Below are positions 1-7,423 of a stretch of DNA of 64,000 nucleotides, one piece after another. The translations under genes were made by a program, and so were the position numbers. The DNA lies in NCBI RefSeq assembly GCF_009833095.1, contig NZ_QRCB01000023.1:1-64000 (forward strand). Reading direction: 5' to 3'. This DNA comes from Nitrosomonas sp. JL21 (GTDB lineage: Bacteria; Pseudomonadota; Gammaproteobacteria; Burkholderiales; Nitrosomonadaceae). Within the stretch, counting starts at the first letter, position 1; every line of letters starts with the position of its first letter. Under the pieces are notes generated by a model. It was given only the letters and a program-made list of their open reading frames with translations, ran no database searches and was not told the origin of the DNA.

Positions 1-291
1 AAAAGGATTCTTCAGGGACGACAAGCTAGAGGGATGCAACGGGAGAGCGCAGCGTCTCCCTTGCCAAGCTGCGTTGGACGAAAAATGGAACATTTGTAGT
101 ACAACGCACAGCTTGCGCGTAGCGGGAGGAGGTGTAAGACGGAATTGACGAGGCGTCATACAAAAGTGATTGGGCGTATCTGTAGCTCAGTGAATATCTT
201 TCAGAGAGTTTTGATGAATGTACTATGAGATTAAATATTCGCGATTGCATTCTAAATTTGTTCGCAATCAACGAATATGACTTTACCTACA
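1..291. other. Left edge, no gene recognised
   Basis: Lies downstream of qatD. I read both strands and found no coding region with a credible start, ribosome binding site or recognisable protein. The first 180 bases are more GC-rich than the following AT-rich stretch and may be the tail of a feature cut by the window edge. Confidence 0.4.
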
Positions 292-1047
292 TTATAGAAT
301 TTCATCCCTTCCAGATAAAGATATCAAACGCTTGAAGTTCATTGAAAATATGTCTTCAATTTCAGCGGAAGAAATTGACAAGATGGTTTCGAGTTGTGAA
401 TTTACACCTATTGCATCCCAAGGGAATAATTTCTTTTGATTGATTTTCGCAAGCGGTCCGTCCGTTTCTGGTAGAACACGATCTAATGGTATTTTTTTTG
501 CTACCTTACGACCTGTTTCTGATCTCAGCATGGCGGGACCAACCGAAAACCAACAGCCCATTTCAACTGCTCGAGAAATTTCTTTTTCTGTTCCTAAAAA
601 CCAATGTAGTATAGGTCGTCCAGCTAAGGGTTCGTATTCAATTATATCTAATAATGGTTTTACAGCACCACGACTGTGAAGTGATATCGTCTTACCGCCC
701 GCTGCGGCACATAAGCTTAAGATAGTGGTAAGTATTGCTCCCTGACGATCAAGCGTATCTCTATGCTGCCGGGAACCATCTAAGCCAACTTCTCCGACAT
801 AAGCCGTAGATGGCAAAAGCTTTTCGAATAGAGAAAGTTCATTCTCCCTTGCCACAGCGATCTCGGGATGTAGACCCAAGGCTGTTCGGATTCGACTATT
901 CGGAGGGGCCAGTGCCTTTGTGCCAAGAAATGCACTTGGAGTTGTTGTCACCGAGAGAACATAGATGCCGCGCCGTGTTGCTTCCTGAGCGACGCGATGC
1001 GGATCGGAGAATAAGTCTAGGTGACAGTGGAAGTCTATTAAAGCCAT
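292..1047 (-). CDS. qatD: QatD, TatD-family metal-dependent hydrolase of the Qat system
   Basis: A 251-residue TatD-like hydrolase. The amino terminus has the paired metal-binding histidines (DFHCHLD, H7 and H9), a central GEVGLDG strand supplies the bridging Glu, an ILHWF segment follows, and the late ETDGP supplies the catalytic Asp. TatD proteins are metal-dependent nucleases or deoxyribonucleases of the amidohydrolase superfamily. It is the last gene of a tightly overlapping minus-strand operon; its start overlaps the end of qatC by 10 bases. The order KAP ATPase, QatB, QueC-like protein, TatD defines the Qat (qatABCD) anti-phage system, in which QatD is the likely nuclease effector. On its own this would be called a TatD hydrolase; the context gives the specific name. 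Confidence 0.9.
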   Translation of the reverse strand: MALIDFHCHLDLFSDPHRVAQEATRRGIYVLSVTTTPSAFLGTKALAPPNSRIRTALGLHPEIAVARENELSLFEKLLPSTAYVGEVGLDGSRQHRDTLDRQGAILTTILSLCAAAGGKTISLHSRGAVKPLLDIIEYEPLAGRPILHWFLGTEKEISRAVEMGCWFSVGPAMLRSETGRKVAKKIPLDRVLPETDGPLAKINQKKLFPWDAIGVNSQLETILSISSAEIEDIFSMNFKRLISLSGRDEIL

Positions 1048-2300
1048 CTTACTCCATCGAGAAAACCAGCCAACTCTGCAAATCCTCTTTCCACGCCGTC
1101 CGTTATATTCTTTCTGCGAAAAATATCCATGGGGAGCGGCCCCGCCTTTCCGGCCCAGCGTGCGATATCCTCTGATGAAAGGCGTGCCACACGAGTGGTA
1201 GCCAGTCTGGCCGCGAGAACATCGTCATGTTGGGCGGAACCGGATAGATTCATAACCTTGTACTTTGTTCGATCTGTCAATCCAGCTGCTTGGAACGAGG
1301 CGCGCCGAATGAGACATGGTATACATCTGCCGCACTGCATATTAATTCGCTTTCCTTTTCCACACGAATAAGACTCGGCAGCGAGTGTCTCGATGTCGCT
1401 GCGACTGCTTCCAGCCAGCATCTCTCCCTTAGTCATTCCTTCGAATAGATTCGTAAGCGCAATGTCTAATCCTACTGCGCGCAACACTACTTCCAGCTCT
1501 TCAAGAAAGTAAGGATGCGTTGTTCGCGTGCTTAGGGAACCAAAGCGTCGTGCCGTAAAGGGAGGGTTTATCGCAATAAGCCCATTCTCAGGGATGAACA
1601 GTTCATTCAAACCATGTGAGGAAGCGGCGACAATCCCATATGCGAAGAATATTATGGATCGGCTACGAGTCGATCCCTCATAGGGAGGGTGCCATTTTTC
1701 GGTAACGCGACCATCAAACCGATAACTATCTAATTTCAAGGCATTTGCGAGATACTTCTGCGGTGAAATTTCCTTTGGTGAGCCTTGACTCACCAAAAAA
1801 GGATGTTTGCCATCATTAAGGAGTTTAATAGCCCCCAGAAGGCTATCAAGGCCACCAGAAAATAAGCAGATTGCATCGCGATCAGTCATTCGGGGAGAAA
1901 ATGTGGGAGGCGAAATCCCGCCGCTACGCAAAGATAGCTGCCATATATCTCCTGTTAGGAATCGGAGAGTAGCAGCAAGTCTTTTTAAGTGCGGTATCCA
2001 AGGGACGGGGTTAGAAACCGCGACATCAAGTGCAATGACCCTGGTCCACCCATCTTCTGCGTTGGCTCTCAAAACGAATCGATCAGCTGCGAAAACAGCA
2101 AGTGCTATTGATAAAAAATCCCAAGCCTCCACTGATGGAGGTTGGGGAAGCTGTTTTACTACTGACTGAGATAAGTTGCTTCCCAGGCCCGGAAGCTGAG
2201 TTGTACCGGCGTGGTAAAGTGCAACACCGATGTTTCCCTTTCGCATTGCGGTCATGGCATCGGAATCGTTAGGGGTGGCAATAACGCGTGTCGCTACCAT
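1038..2300 (-). CDS. qatC: QatC, QueC-like PP-loop ATPase of the Qat system
   Basis: A 420-residue protein related to QueC (7-cyano-7-deazaguanine synthase). The PP-loop SGGLDS sits at residues 148-153. A zinc-type cysteine cluster is seen at C313, C323, C326 and C329 (QCGRCIPC). About 140 residues precede the PP-loop, which housekeeping QueC (about 230 residues) lacks; this extension is typical of QatC. The gene overlaps qatB upstream by 7 bases and qatD downstream by 10, so the four genes are probably co-translated. No other queuosine genes are nearby, which argues against a housekeeping role. The family's biochemical role in defence is not settled; nucleobase chemistry or protein modification are both possible. 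Confidence 0.9.
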   Translation of the reverse strand: MVATRVIATPNDSDAMTAMRKGNIGVALYHAGTTQLPGLGSNLSQSVVKQLPQPPSVEAWDFLSIALAVFAADRFVLRANAEDGWTRVIALDVAVSNPVPWIPHLKRLAATLRFLTGDIWQLSLRSGGISPPTFSPRMTDRDAICLFSGGLDSLLGAIKLLNDGKHPFLVSQGSPKEISPQKYLANALKLDSYRFDGRVTEKWHPPYEGSTRSRSIIFFAYGIVAASSHGLNELFIPENGLIAINPPFTARRFGSLSTRTTHPYFLEELEVVLRAVGLDIALTNLFEGMTKGEMLAGSSRSDIETLAAESYSCGKGKRINMQCGRCIPCLIRRASFQAAGLTDRTKYKVMNLSGSAQHDDVLAARLATTRVARLSSEDIARWAGKAGPLPMDIFRRKNITDGVERGFAELAGFLDGVRWL

Positions 2301-3100
2301 TTCGACATTTCCCCGAACACAGTTTCGACGATTGAATGAATTAGTCCTTCAACCTGAGTCTGGCTCAATGATGAACCCGCCTGCTGTAATGCTGGGGTTG
2401 CCTTCGCGTCTGTTACCTCGCAAACTAGGATCCGCAGATCGTTTTCACGGATTACTGCTTCCTGTGGTGATACGCTGCCTACTGATTGTCCCTGATCAGC
2501 GGAAATCGAGCTGAACACCATCTCGGCGATGAAAGCTCGTGTGGCAACTACTACAGCGTGATCATCTAATGCGGCCAAATCAAATTTGTCCAAACCATCA
2601 AGTGCTTCAACTAGCGCTTCACCGATGGATGCTCTCAAGATGTCCTCATCAATGATCCCTGGAGGGCAGAATGCATCGACGATCTCATTGATTGCATCTT
2701 GGACGGGCCGGCCGGTGAGGCTGGCGAGGTCAAATCCGTTTGACGCAACGGTGTTGCCAGCGACGGCATTCGAGAGGGCAGATATAACTCCTCCACCCAC
2801 TTTCGACGCTCTCGCCATTCGTTGAGCGCCACCTGACCCACTGCCTGCTGATCCTCTTGAATAATGTCCAAGTGCTCGCCTCGCGTCGTCTCGATTTCCA
2901 GATCGCATGAATTGCTTTAGTGCCCGGCGAAAGTTGGCGTGCCGTCTTGGTGGGATGATCTCATCCGGTTGTTGCGTCTCATCTGCGGGAGGCAGTTGGG
3001 GTAGATTTGCTGCATCTGCAGGAGGTGGATCTGCTGCTGCCCAAGACGGAACCAAGGGACTTCCAGGTCTTGCCGACGGCTTGGATTGTGATGTTCCCAT
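2294..3100 (-). CDS. qatB: QatB, Qat system protein of unknown activity
   Basis: A 268-residue soluble protein. The first 60 residues are Pro/Ala/Ser-rich and probably disordered. They are followed by a Gly/Ser/Arg-rich stretch (YSRGSAGSGSGG) and a more ordered carboxyl half. A MGTSQSK start preceded by AAGGAGAG is clear, and the ATG overlaps the qatA stop by one base (TAATG). No catalytic motif is visible. The identity rests on position between the KAP ATPase and the QueC-like gene, and on the Gly-rich amino-terminal architecture that I associate with QatB. In the Qat system all four genes are reported to be needed for phage protection. Confidence 0.85.
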   Translation of the reverse strand: MGTSQSKPSARPGSPLVPSWAAADPPPADAANLPQLPPADETQQPDEIIPPRRHANFRRALKQFMRSGNRDDARRALGHYSRGSAGSGSGGAQRMARASKVGGGVISALSNAVAGNTVASNGFDLASLTGRPVQDAINEIVDAFCPPGIIDEDILRASIGEALVEALDGLDKFDLAALDDHAVVVATRAFIAEMVFSSISADQGQSVGSVSPQEAVIRENDLRILVCEVTDAKATPALQQAGSSLSQTQVEGLIHSIVETVFGEMSKW

Positions 3101-4860
3101 TATTTCTCTCCTTCTATTATCTTTGCATTTTCGAGCAGATATTTTGTCGCTTTGTGCATATTGGAGATGGTAAGCCCACCGACAAAAGTTTTTAGCTCTG
3201 CTTGGGCGTCGGTTGACGACTGAGCGAGAATAATTGCCCCGTGAATACCTGATGGGGATTTGGAGAAATCTTGCTCTCTTAGGTGAGCAACGATTTCTCC
3301 CATTACTACTCTTCTATCAGTTGGAGGCAAGTCTTCAGCAAGTTTTTTTCCTTGAGGTGAGTTGACACTGTTTACCAAAAGCAACGCAGCCAATGTGTTC
3401 ATTGCCGTATCTGAGAGACTTGTTCTGGCGAAGGAAGGTGCCATGACATCGCGGCTAAGGAATGCAGCTGGCCGTAACGACTTGGCGTCTTCAAAAGCAG
3501 GTTCCATTTCGCGCCAGCTCGTGATGAATTCCTCATAACCTTTCCACTCGACAGGCAATTCGGGACGCTTATCCTTTAGCTTTGCGTCTGGACACAGCAA
3601 CAAGCCGCCCTTGTCGTCCTCCATTACGAGGCGATACAGTGCGCTGGCGGCTTTGCCATCGGTGCTTCTTTCGAACACGGCTAATTTGGCCAAAGTTGCC
3701 AGGTCAACGTTCATTCCTCTGCTGCGTGCAAGTGATTGGCGAAGGGTGATCGCATTTAGCAAACGCTTCACGATACGAGGATTCCCGCCAATCGTCGGAG
3801 CGGTTGTCAAAATGGACGCAAGCCTATCGCATACTGAAAGTGAATCGAGGAGATCTGTCGGGCTCCCAGCAAGGCTGTTAATTTCAGCTTTTGAGAATGT
3901 TTTACCAGACCAGCTATTCTGAAGTGCATCAAGCAAGTACTTCTGTACATCCGCAAGTCTGCTAGGTGCATGTAGTTCGACGAACAAAGAATACATATAT
4001 GCGCGAACATCCTCATTACTGACCTGAGGAACACGCATCGGCACCTGTATGACCTTATCCAAATAGTCGTTCACGTGTCGTGAATTTATGTCTTTGAAAT
4101 GCTTGCTTACAGAATGCCGAACCATGTCCTCATCAGCTGCAATGACGAATGCAGTTCCTTGGATAAAGAGGAAAAGCCGAATTGCTTCCAAAGTGCCAAT
4201 AGCGACATCAGGCAGGCAACGATCAAGGTTGTCTATGAAAAGTACAAGTGGACGTTCGAGTCCTTCAATAATCTCGCCGAACTCCTGCCGAAAGGCGTCG
4301 ATTTCTTTTGGCGGAGTTCGCTCTTTTTTAGGGCCGACGAGTTCTGACCATGTCGCTCCAACGGTTTTTCGAGCGTCTTTGAGCGCTTCAGCATCATCTG
4401 CTCCGCCCGTGCCGGCAATAAGTGAAGTTATTGCGCCGCCTGCCTTAGTTAGAAGACCGGGGGGCACACCAAACGCCATGCCTATGCCAAAATCGGCGGC
4501 CATCCCGAGTGCTCGAAAGTAGTTTACACGTTCTGCGAAACCCTTAGCTTTCTGATATAGAGTGTCTTTCGCGGCAGTTTCATTCAATAGACGATCAGCA
4601 ACCACTTCCATGAGTGCAGCTTTGGCGTCATCGAATCCCTGATAAAGCCATGCATCAAATTTGATTATGATGGGATCCAGACCGGATATAAGCAAGCGCT
4701 TCTCTGCGAGCGCCAAGACCGTAGATTTACCTGTCCCCCAAGTGCCGAACACACCAATAGATACAGGAAGCAGCTGTGGGCTGGTAGCCAGCGTTGCAAT
4801 CTGATCTGCAAGCTCGGTGAAGTTCAGAAAATCCTGATCGCTTTCACTATCGCGCCACAT
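3100..4860 (-). CDS. qatA: QatA, KAP-family P-loop ATPase of the Qat system
   Basis: A 586-residue KAP P-loop NTPase. Walker A is at residues 39-46 (GTWGTGKS) and Walker B at about 205-215 (LVLFIDNLDRC). The hydrophobic, Gly-rich insertion between them (about 120-152) is the position of the membrane segments usual for KAP ATPases. It is the first gene of the Qat operon; GGGGAGGAA lies 5 bases before the ATG. The carboxyl part (350-586) is helical with no known motif. Upstream, 140 bases hold the promoter and an 18-bp perfect palindrome. With the three following genes it forms a complete, apparently intact anti-phage system. Confidence 0.9.
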   Translation of the reverse strand: MWRDSESDQDFLNFTELADQIATLATSPQLLPVSIGVFGTWGTGKSTVLALAEKRLLISGLDPIIIKFDAWLYQGFDDAKAALMEVVADRLLNETAAKDTLYQKAKGFAERVNYFRALGMAADFGIGMAFGVPPGLLTKAGGAITSLIAGTGGADDAEALKDARKTVGATWSELVGPKKERTPPKEIDAFRQEFGEIIEGLERPLVLFIDNLDRCLPDVAIGTLEAIRLFLFIQGTAFVIAADEDMVRHSVSKHFKDINSRHVNDYLDKVIQVPMRVPQVSNEDVRAYMYSLFVELHAPSRLADVQKYLLDALQNSWSGKTFSKAEINSLAGSPTDLLDSLSVCDRLASILTTAPTIGGNPRIVKRLLNAITLRQSLARSRGMNVDLATLAKLAVFERSTDGKAASALYRLVMEDDKGGLLLCPDAKLKDKRPELPVEWKGYEEFITSWREMEPAFEDAKSLRPAAFLSRDVMAPSFARTSLSDTAMNTLAALLLVNSVNSPQGKKLAEDLPPTDRRVVMGEIVAHLREQDFSKSPSGIHGAIILAQSSTDAQAELKTFVGGLTISNMHKATKYLLENAKIIEGEK

Positions 4861-4955
4861 ATACTTCCTCCCCTATGAACAAATAATACCTAAATGTGCC
4901 GTCTTGCAAGATAGGTAATATAATTTTCGGAACTTGATAAATGATCCCATTTAGC

Positions 4956-4973
4956 CTTGCATGCGCATGCAAG
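4956..4973. promoter_or_regulatory. Perfect 18-bp palindrome upstream of qatA
   Basis: CTTGCATGC is followed directly by its reverse complement GCATGCAAG. The site lies 95 bases upstream of qatA and just past the 3' end of the serine recombinase gene. It could be an operator for the Qat operon or a recombinase or nucleoid-protein site. No T-tract follows on either side, so a terminator is less likely. Confidence 0.45.
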
Positions 4974-4999
4974 TGTGATAACAGTAAGTTTCGTTCTGG

Positions 5000-5632
5000 T
5001 TATCTGGTGCTGGTCATCAATTTTTCCTTTATATGAGAAAATTGGGACAGAGCGCGGTAGATCGTACGCGGAGAAACGTTGAATTGACCTGCAATCTGTA
5101 CGGGAGTCATATTAGGCTGATATTGTAGCAGGCTTTGCATACGGGCAATCTGGCAACGAGACAGCTTCTTCGGCCTGCCAAGATGCGCTCCGCGTTGCCG
5201 CGCGGCCTCCATTCCCGCCTTGGTACGCTCGCGAATGAGATTGCGTTCCAGCTCCGAAAACGCATGACGGATCTGGTACATGCATTTTCCCATTGGTGTG
5301 GTCGTATCGATGTCTTCGGTCAGGCACCGAAATTCAATCGCCCGATTTTCAAATTCCTCCAGAATGTTCAGCGCATTTTTAAGCGAGCGAAAGGCACGAT
5401 CCATTTTCCACACCACCAGAACATCACCCGCCTGCAAATGGGATAGCGCTTTTTCAAAGCCAGGTCGCCGCTTGGCAGTGGCCGATACGCCACGGTCTTC
5501 AAAAATGGCGCTGCACCCGGCCAGCTTCAAAGCATTGATCTGAAGATCAAGATGCTGGTCTTCCGTCGAAACGCGGGCATAACCGATGATGCAGCCAAAA
5601 TTTTTGATAGCGTGATTGTGCTCTTTGTACAT
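5000..5632 (-). CDS. Small serine recombinase (resolvase/invertase family)
   Basis: A 210-residue serine recombinase. The catalytic domain starts GYARVSTEDQ with nucleophile Ser22. The RPGFEKAL and VWKMDRAFRS segments carry the usual active-site arginines, and ELERNLIRERTKAG begins the long E-helix. A carboxyl helix-turn-helix (about 165-195, PVQIAGQFNVSPRTIYRAL) binds DNA. Length and domain order match Tn3-type resolvases and Hin-type invertases, not large integrases. No transposase accompanies it, so it is either a plasmid multimer resolution enzyme or a relic of a transposon. The 150 bases upstream contain paired imperfect palindromes that look like its recombination site. Confidence 0.88.
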   Translation of the reverse strand: MYKEHNHAIKNFGCIIGYARVSTEDQHLDLQINALKLAGCSAIFEDRGVSATAKRRPGFEKALSHLQAGDVLVVWKMDRAFRSLKNALNILEEFENRAIEFRCLTEDIDTTTPMGKCMYQIRHAFSELERNLIRERTKAGMEAARQRGAHLGRPKKLSRCQIARMQSLLQYQPNMTPVQIAGQFNVSPRTIYRALSQFSHIKEKLMTSTR

Positions 5633-5650
5633 TTCATTTCCTTAACGATA

Positions 5651-5798
5651 GACAAAAAGGAACCCTTTTGACTTATCCTCATAACCGCCTCCCGTCAATT
5701 CAAAATGGAACAATCGTGTCAAAAAGCCTGCAAGATCGGCTGCTTTTCGCTCAATAAAAAGATATGCAAATTGTGACAAAATGGTTCCCTTTTGTCAC
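5651..5798. repeat. Res-like recombination site of the serine recombinase
   Basis: Two related inverted repeats flank a 100-base spacer. The left one (5651-5672) has arms GACAAAAAGG and CCTTTTGAC; the right one (5773-5798) has arms GTGACAAAA and TTTTGTCAC. A middle segment (5701-5725) has CAAAATGGAAC and GTGTCAAAA half-sites in direct orientation. The 150-bp extent, the position directly upstream of the recombinase gene and the shared half-site (GACAAAA) are what a three-subsite resolvase res region shows. That the recombinase acts here is an inference. Confidence 0.55.
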
Positions 5799-6247
5799 AG
5801 CGAAAGATATCGATAGGTCAAAGACTTATCGGTAAATGGGTGATGATTGGCATCCTGTTCGTAGGTGTTGGCAGCAATGCTGCGTCTGCGCAGGAAACGT
5901 TGTTATCAGCCAAGGAAGATTACATTACCTGCTGGAAACAGCCGTGTGTGCTTGTTGCCGGAAGTGAATGGTCTGAGAAGAATCCGAATGGCGTAGGGAT
6001 TTCTGTGCGAATGGGAACCCAGTCGGGTGTAACGGACGATCAGATTAAAACTGTGCTGACCAGAGATTTCAAGAAGCATGGCATGACGAATATCAAGTTT
6101 TTCTTTGAGCAAAACGATGCGCCTGCCGCCGGTATTTCGTTTCATGTTCGAGGAGGAACGCAAGGATTATTTTTTATAGATAACGTGCGTGAAAAGGTTG
6201 CGGTCATTGCCAAACGAGCAGCTAATACGAACCCGGTATTCCAGTAG
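5792..6247 (+). CDS. Small secreted protein of unknown function
   Basis: Unrecognised 151-residue protein. A basic start followed by a hydrophobic stretch and SNAASAQE looks like a Sec signal peptide cleaved after about residue 34. The mature part has two close cysteines (CWKQPC), which could form a disulfide in the periplasm. The TTG start used here lies inside the right res-like palindrome and has no good ribosome site; an ATG at 5843 (MIGILFVG) is the alternative, but it would leave a very short signal peptide. The stop is one base before the end of the convergent neighbour. Confidence 0.6.
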   Translation: MSQRKISIGQRLIGKWVMIGILFVGVGSNAASAQETLLSAKEDYITCWKQPCVLVAGSEWSEKNPNGVGISVRMGTQSGVTDDQIKTVLTRDFKKHGMTNIKFFFEQNDAPAAGISFHVRGGTQGLFFIDNVREKVAVIAKRAANTNPVFQ

Positions 6248-6248
6248 C

Positions 6249-7052
6249 TTACGACATAAACTTTAAAACGGCATCGGAAGGGCGTGTCTGTGAAAGCTCT
6301 TCATCATGCTGACTGTCCCAATCATCACGAACAGATGCTTTTGTATCCAAATTGTTAAAAAGACGATCTGCAAAAACCATTTCTTGGTTATCTCCACGCT
6401 GTTTCATTTCATCGAGGAGTTGTGACTTGCGCTGCGGGCTGGTATAGTCATCATCCAGTTCAGCAACAATCGCTTTGGCGCTGGTGAGGTGAAATTGTTT
6501 CTGCGCCCATTCTGCGTAGTCGCTATATTTCGGATCGTTTTTGTATTTGTCCTTGATCGTACCGTCCGGGTTGAGCATTTCGTCAATCAGGTGGCGTTCC
6601 AGCCGCTTGCGGTAGGCTTGAATACTTTCACCCACTTCTTGTTGCGGGATTGCATCCGCATCCAGAATCTTAAGCGCCAGTTTTTCACGCCACGCATCCC
6701 CGTCGCGTTTCTCGAATAAGGCGGTCAGTTTTTTGATATCGGCTTCCATCCGTTCGATGGATGCGCGGAGTTGCGCGGCTATCTCAACAAATTGAGAGGT
6801 CTGGCGCTCCTTGGTTTTACGTTCTTCTTCAGCTTGCCTGGATGAATTTCTGCTGGCGACAGAACCGCGCTCAATCATGCCTGTGACTGTACCTGAAAGC
6901 TGACCAACCAGCAGTTGGTTGTCTTTTTCGATAAATTCCATATGACGCAGACGATTGAAATCGTCGTCTGACAGACAGGTATCACAATCGAGAAAAACAC
7001 TGGTCAATCCACCTGAAGTCCGCAGTTCTTCATCAGTCGACTTATTAACCAT
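6249..7052 (-). CDS. Charged coiled-coil protein of unknown function
   Basis: Unrecognised 267-residue cytoplasmic protein without signal peptide or membrane segment. Residues about 70-125 are rich in Glu, Lys, Arg and Gln with heptad-like spacing (RQAEEERKTKERQ, then IERMEADIKKLTALFEK) and probably form a coiled coil. A DCDTCLSDDDF segment near residue 22 holds two cysteines. The start has GGAG 6 bases upstream, and that site falls within the first of three inverted repeats in the leader. It is convergent with the secreted protein gene and downstream of the ankyrin gene on the same strand. A structural or plasmid-accessory role is possible, but nothing identifies it. Confidence 0.65.
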   Translation of the reverse strand: MVNKSTDEELRTSGGLTSVFLDCDTCLSDDDFNRLRHMEFIEKDNQLLVGQLSGTVTGMIERGSVASRNSSRQAEEERKTKERQTSQFVEIAAQLRASIERMEADIKKLTALFEKRDGDAWREKLALKILDADAIPQQEVGESIQAYRKRLERHLIDEMLNPDGTIKDKYKNDPKYSDYAEWAQKQFHLTSAKAIVAELDDDYTSPQRKSQLLDEMKQRGDNQEMVFADRLFNNLDTKASVRDDWDSQHDEELSQTRPSDAVLKFMS

Positions 7053-7054
7053 TG

Positions 7055-7140
7055 GCGGCTCCGTCGCAGAGCCATAAGGTCAGAGTGGCGCGGTATGCTA
7101 CCGCATACCAAATATTCAGAATAACTACGTTATTCTGAAT
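7055..7140 (-). promoter_or_regulatory. Three consecutive inverted repeats in the leader of the coiled-coil gene
   Basis: Directly upstream of the start at 7052 lie three separate stem-loops. The first has arms GGCTC and GAGCC (7057-7061, 7069-7073). The second has GGTATGC and GCATACC (7092-7098, 7103-7109). The third has ATTCAGAATAAC and GTTATTCTGAAT with a 3-base loop (7114-7125, 7129-7140). The ribosome site overlaps the first. They could be operators, a structured leader, or in the third case a bidirectional terminator for the ankyrin operon arriving from the right. Confidence 0.5.
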
Positions 7141-7423
7141 CACTGTCGATGAAATTCCAGGCACAATATTCCCCATTATCCCTGCTTCCCGGTTAATATC
7201 AAATTGTGCAAGGCACAACATTGCCTATAAAAATCGCCTTTTTACATTAACAGGAACGGGTTAATAAGTGGTTAATTGCGATCATAACCATTTTCTTTTG
7301 TATTCAATAGGGATTGAAAAAAAATAAAGAAATGTAGGACAAGTCGAAATCGAAAGATTGTGATATAAGTGTCTGATTGATAGTTTGCCTTAGAATATCA
7401 ACTTAAAATGAAGAGTAAAAAAT
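7141..7423. other. AT-rich intergenic stretch after the ankyrin gene
   Basis: No gene. It contains one short hairpin, TTGTGC and GCACAA around AAG (7204-7218), and otherwise AT-rich DNA between the end of the ankyrin operon and the leader repeats of the next gene. Confidence 0.4.
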
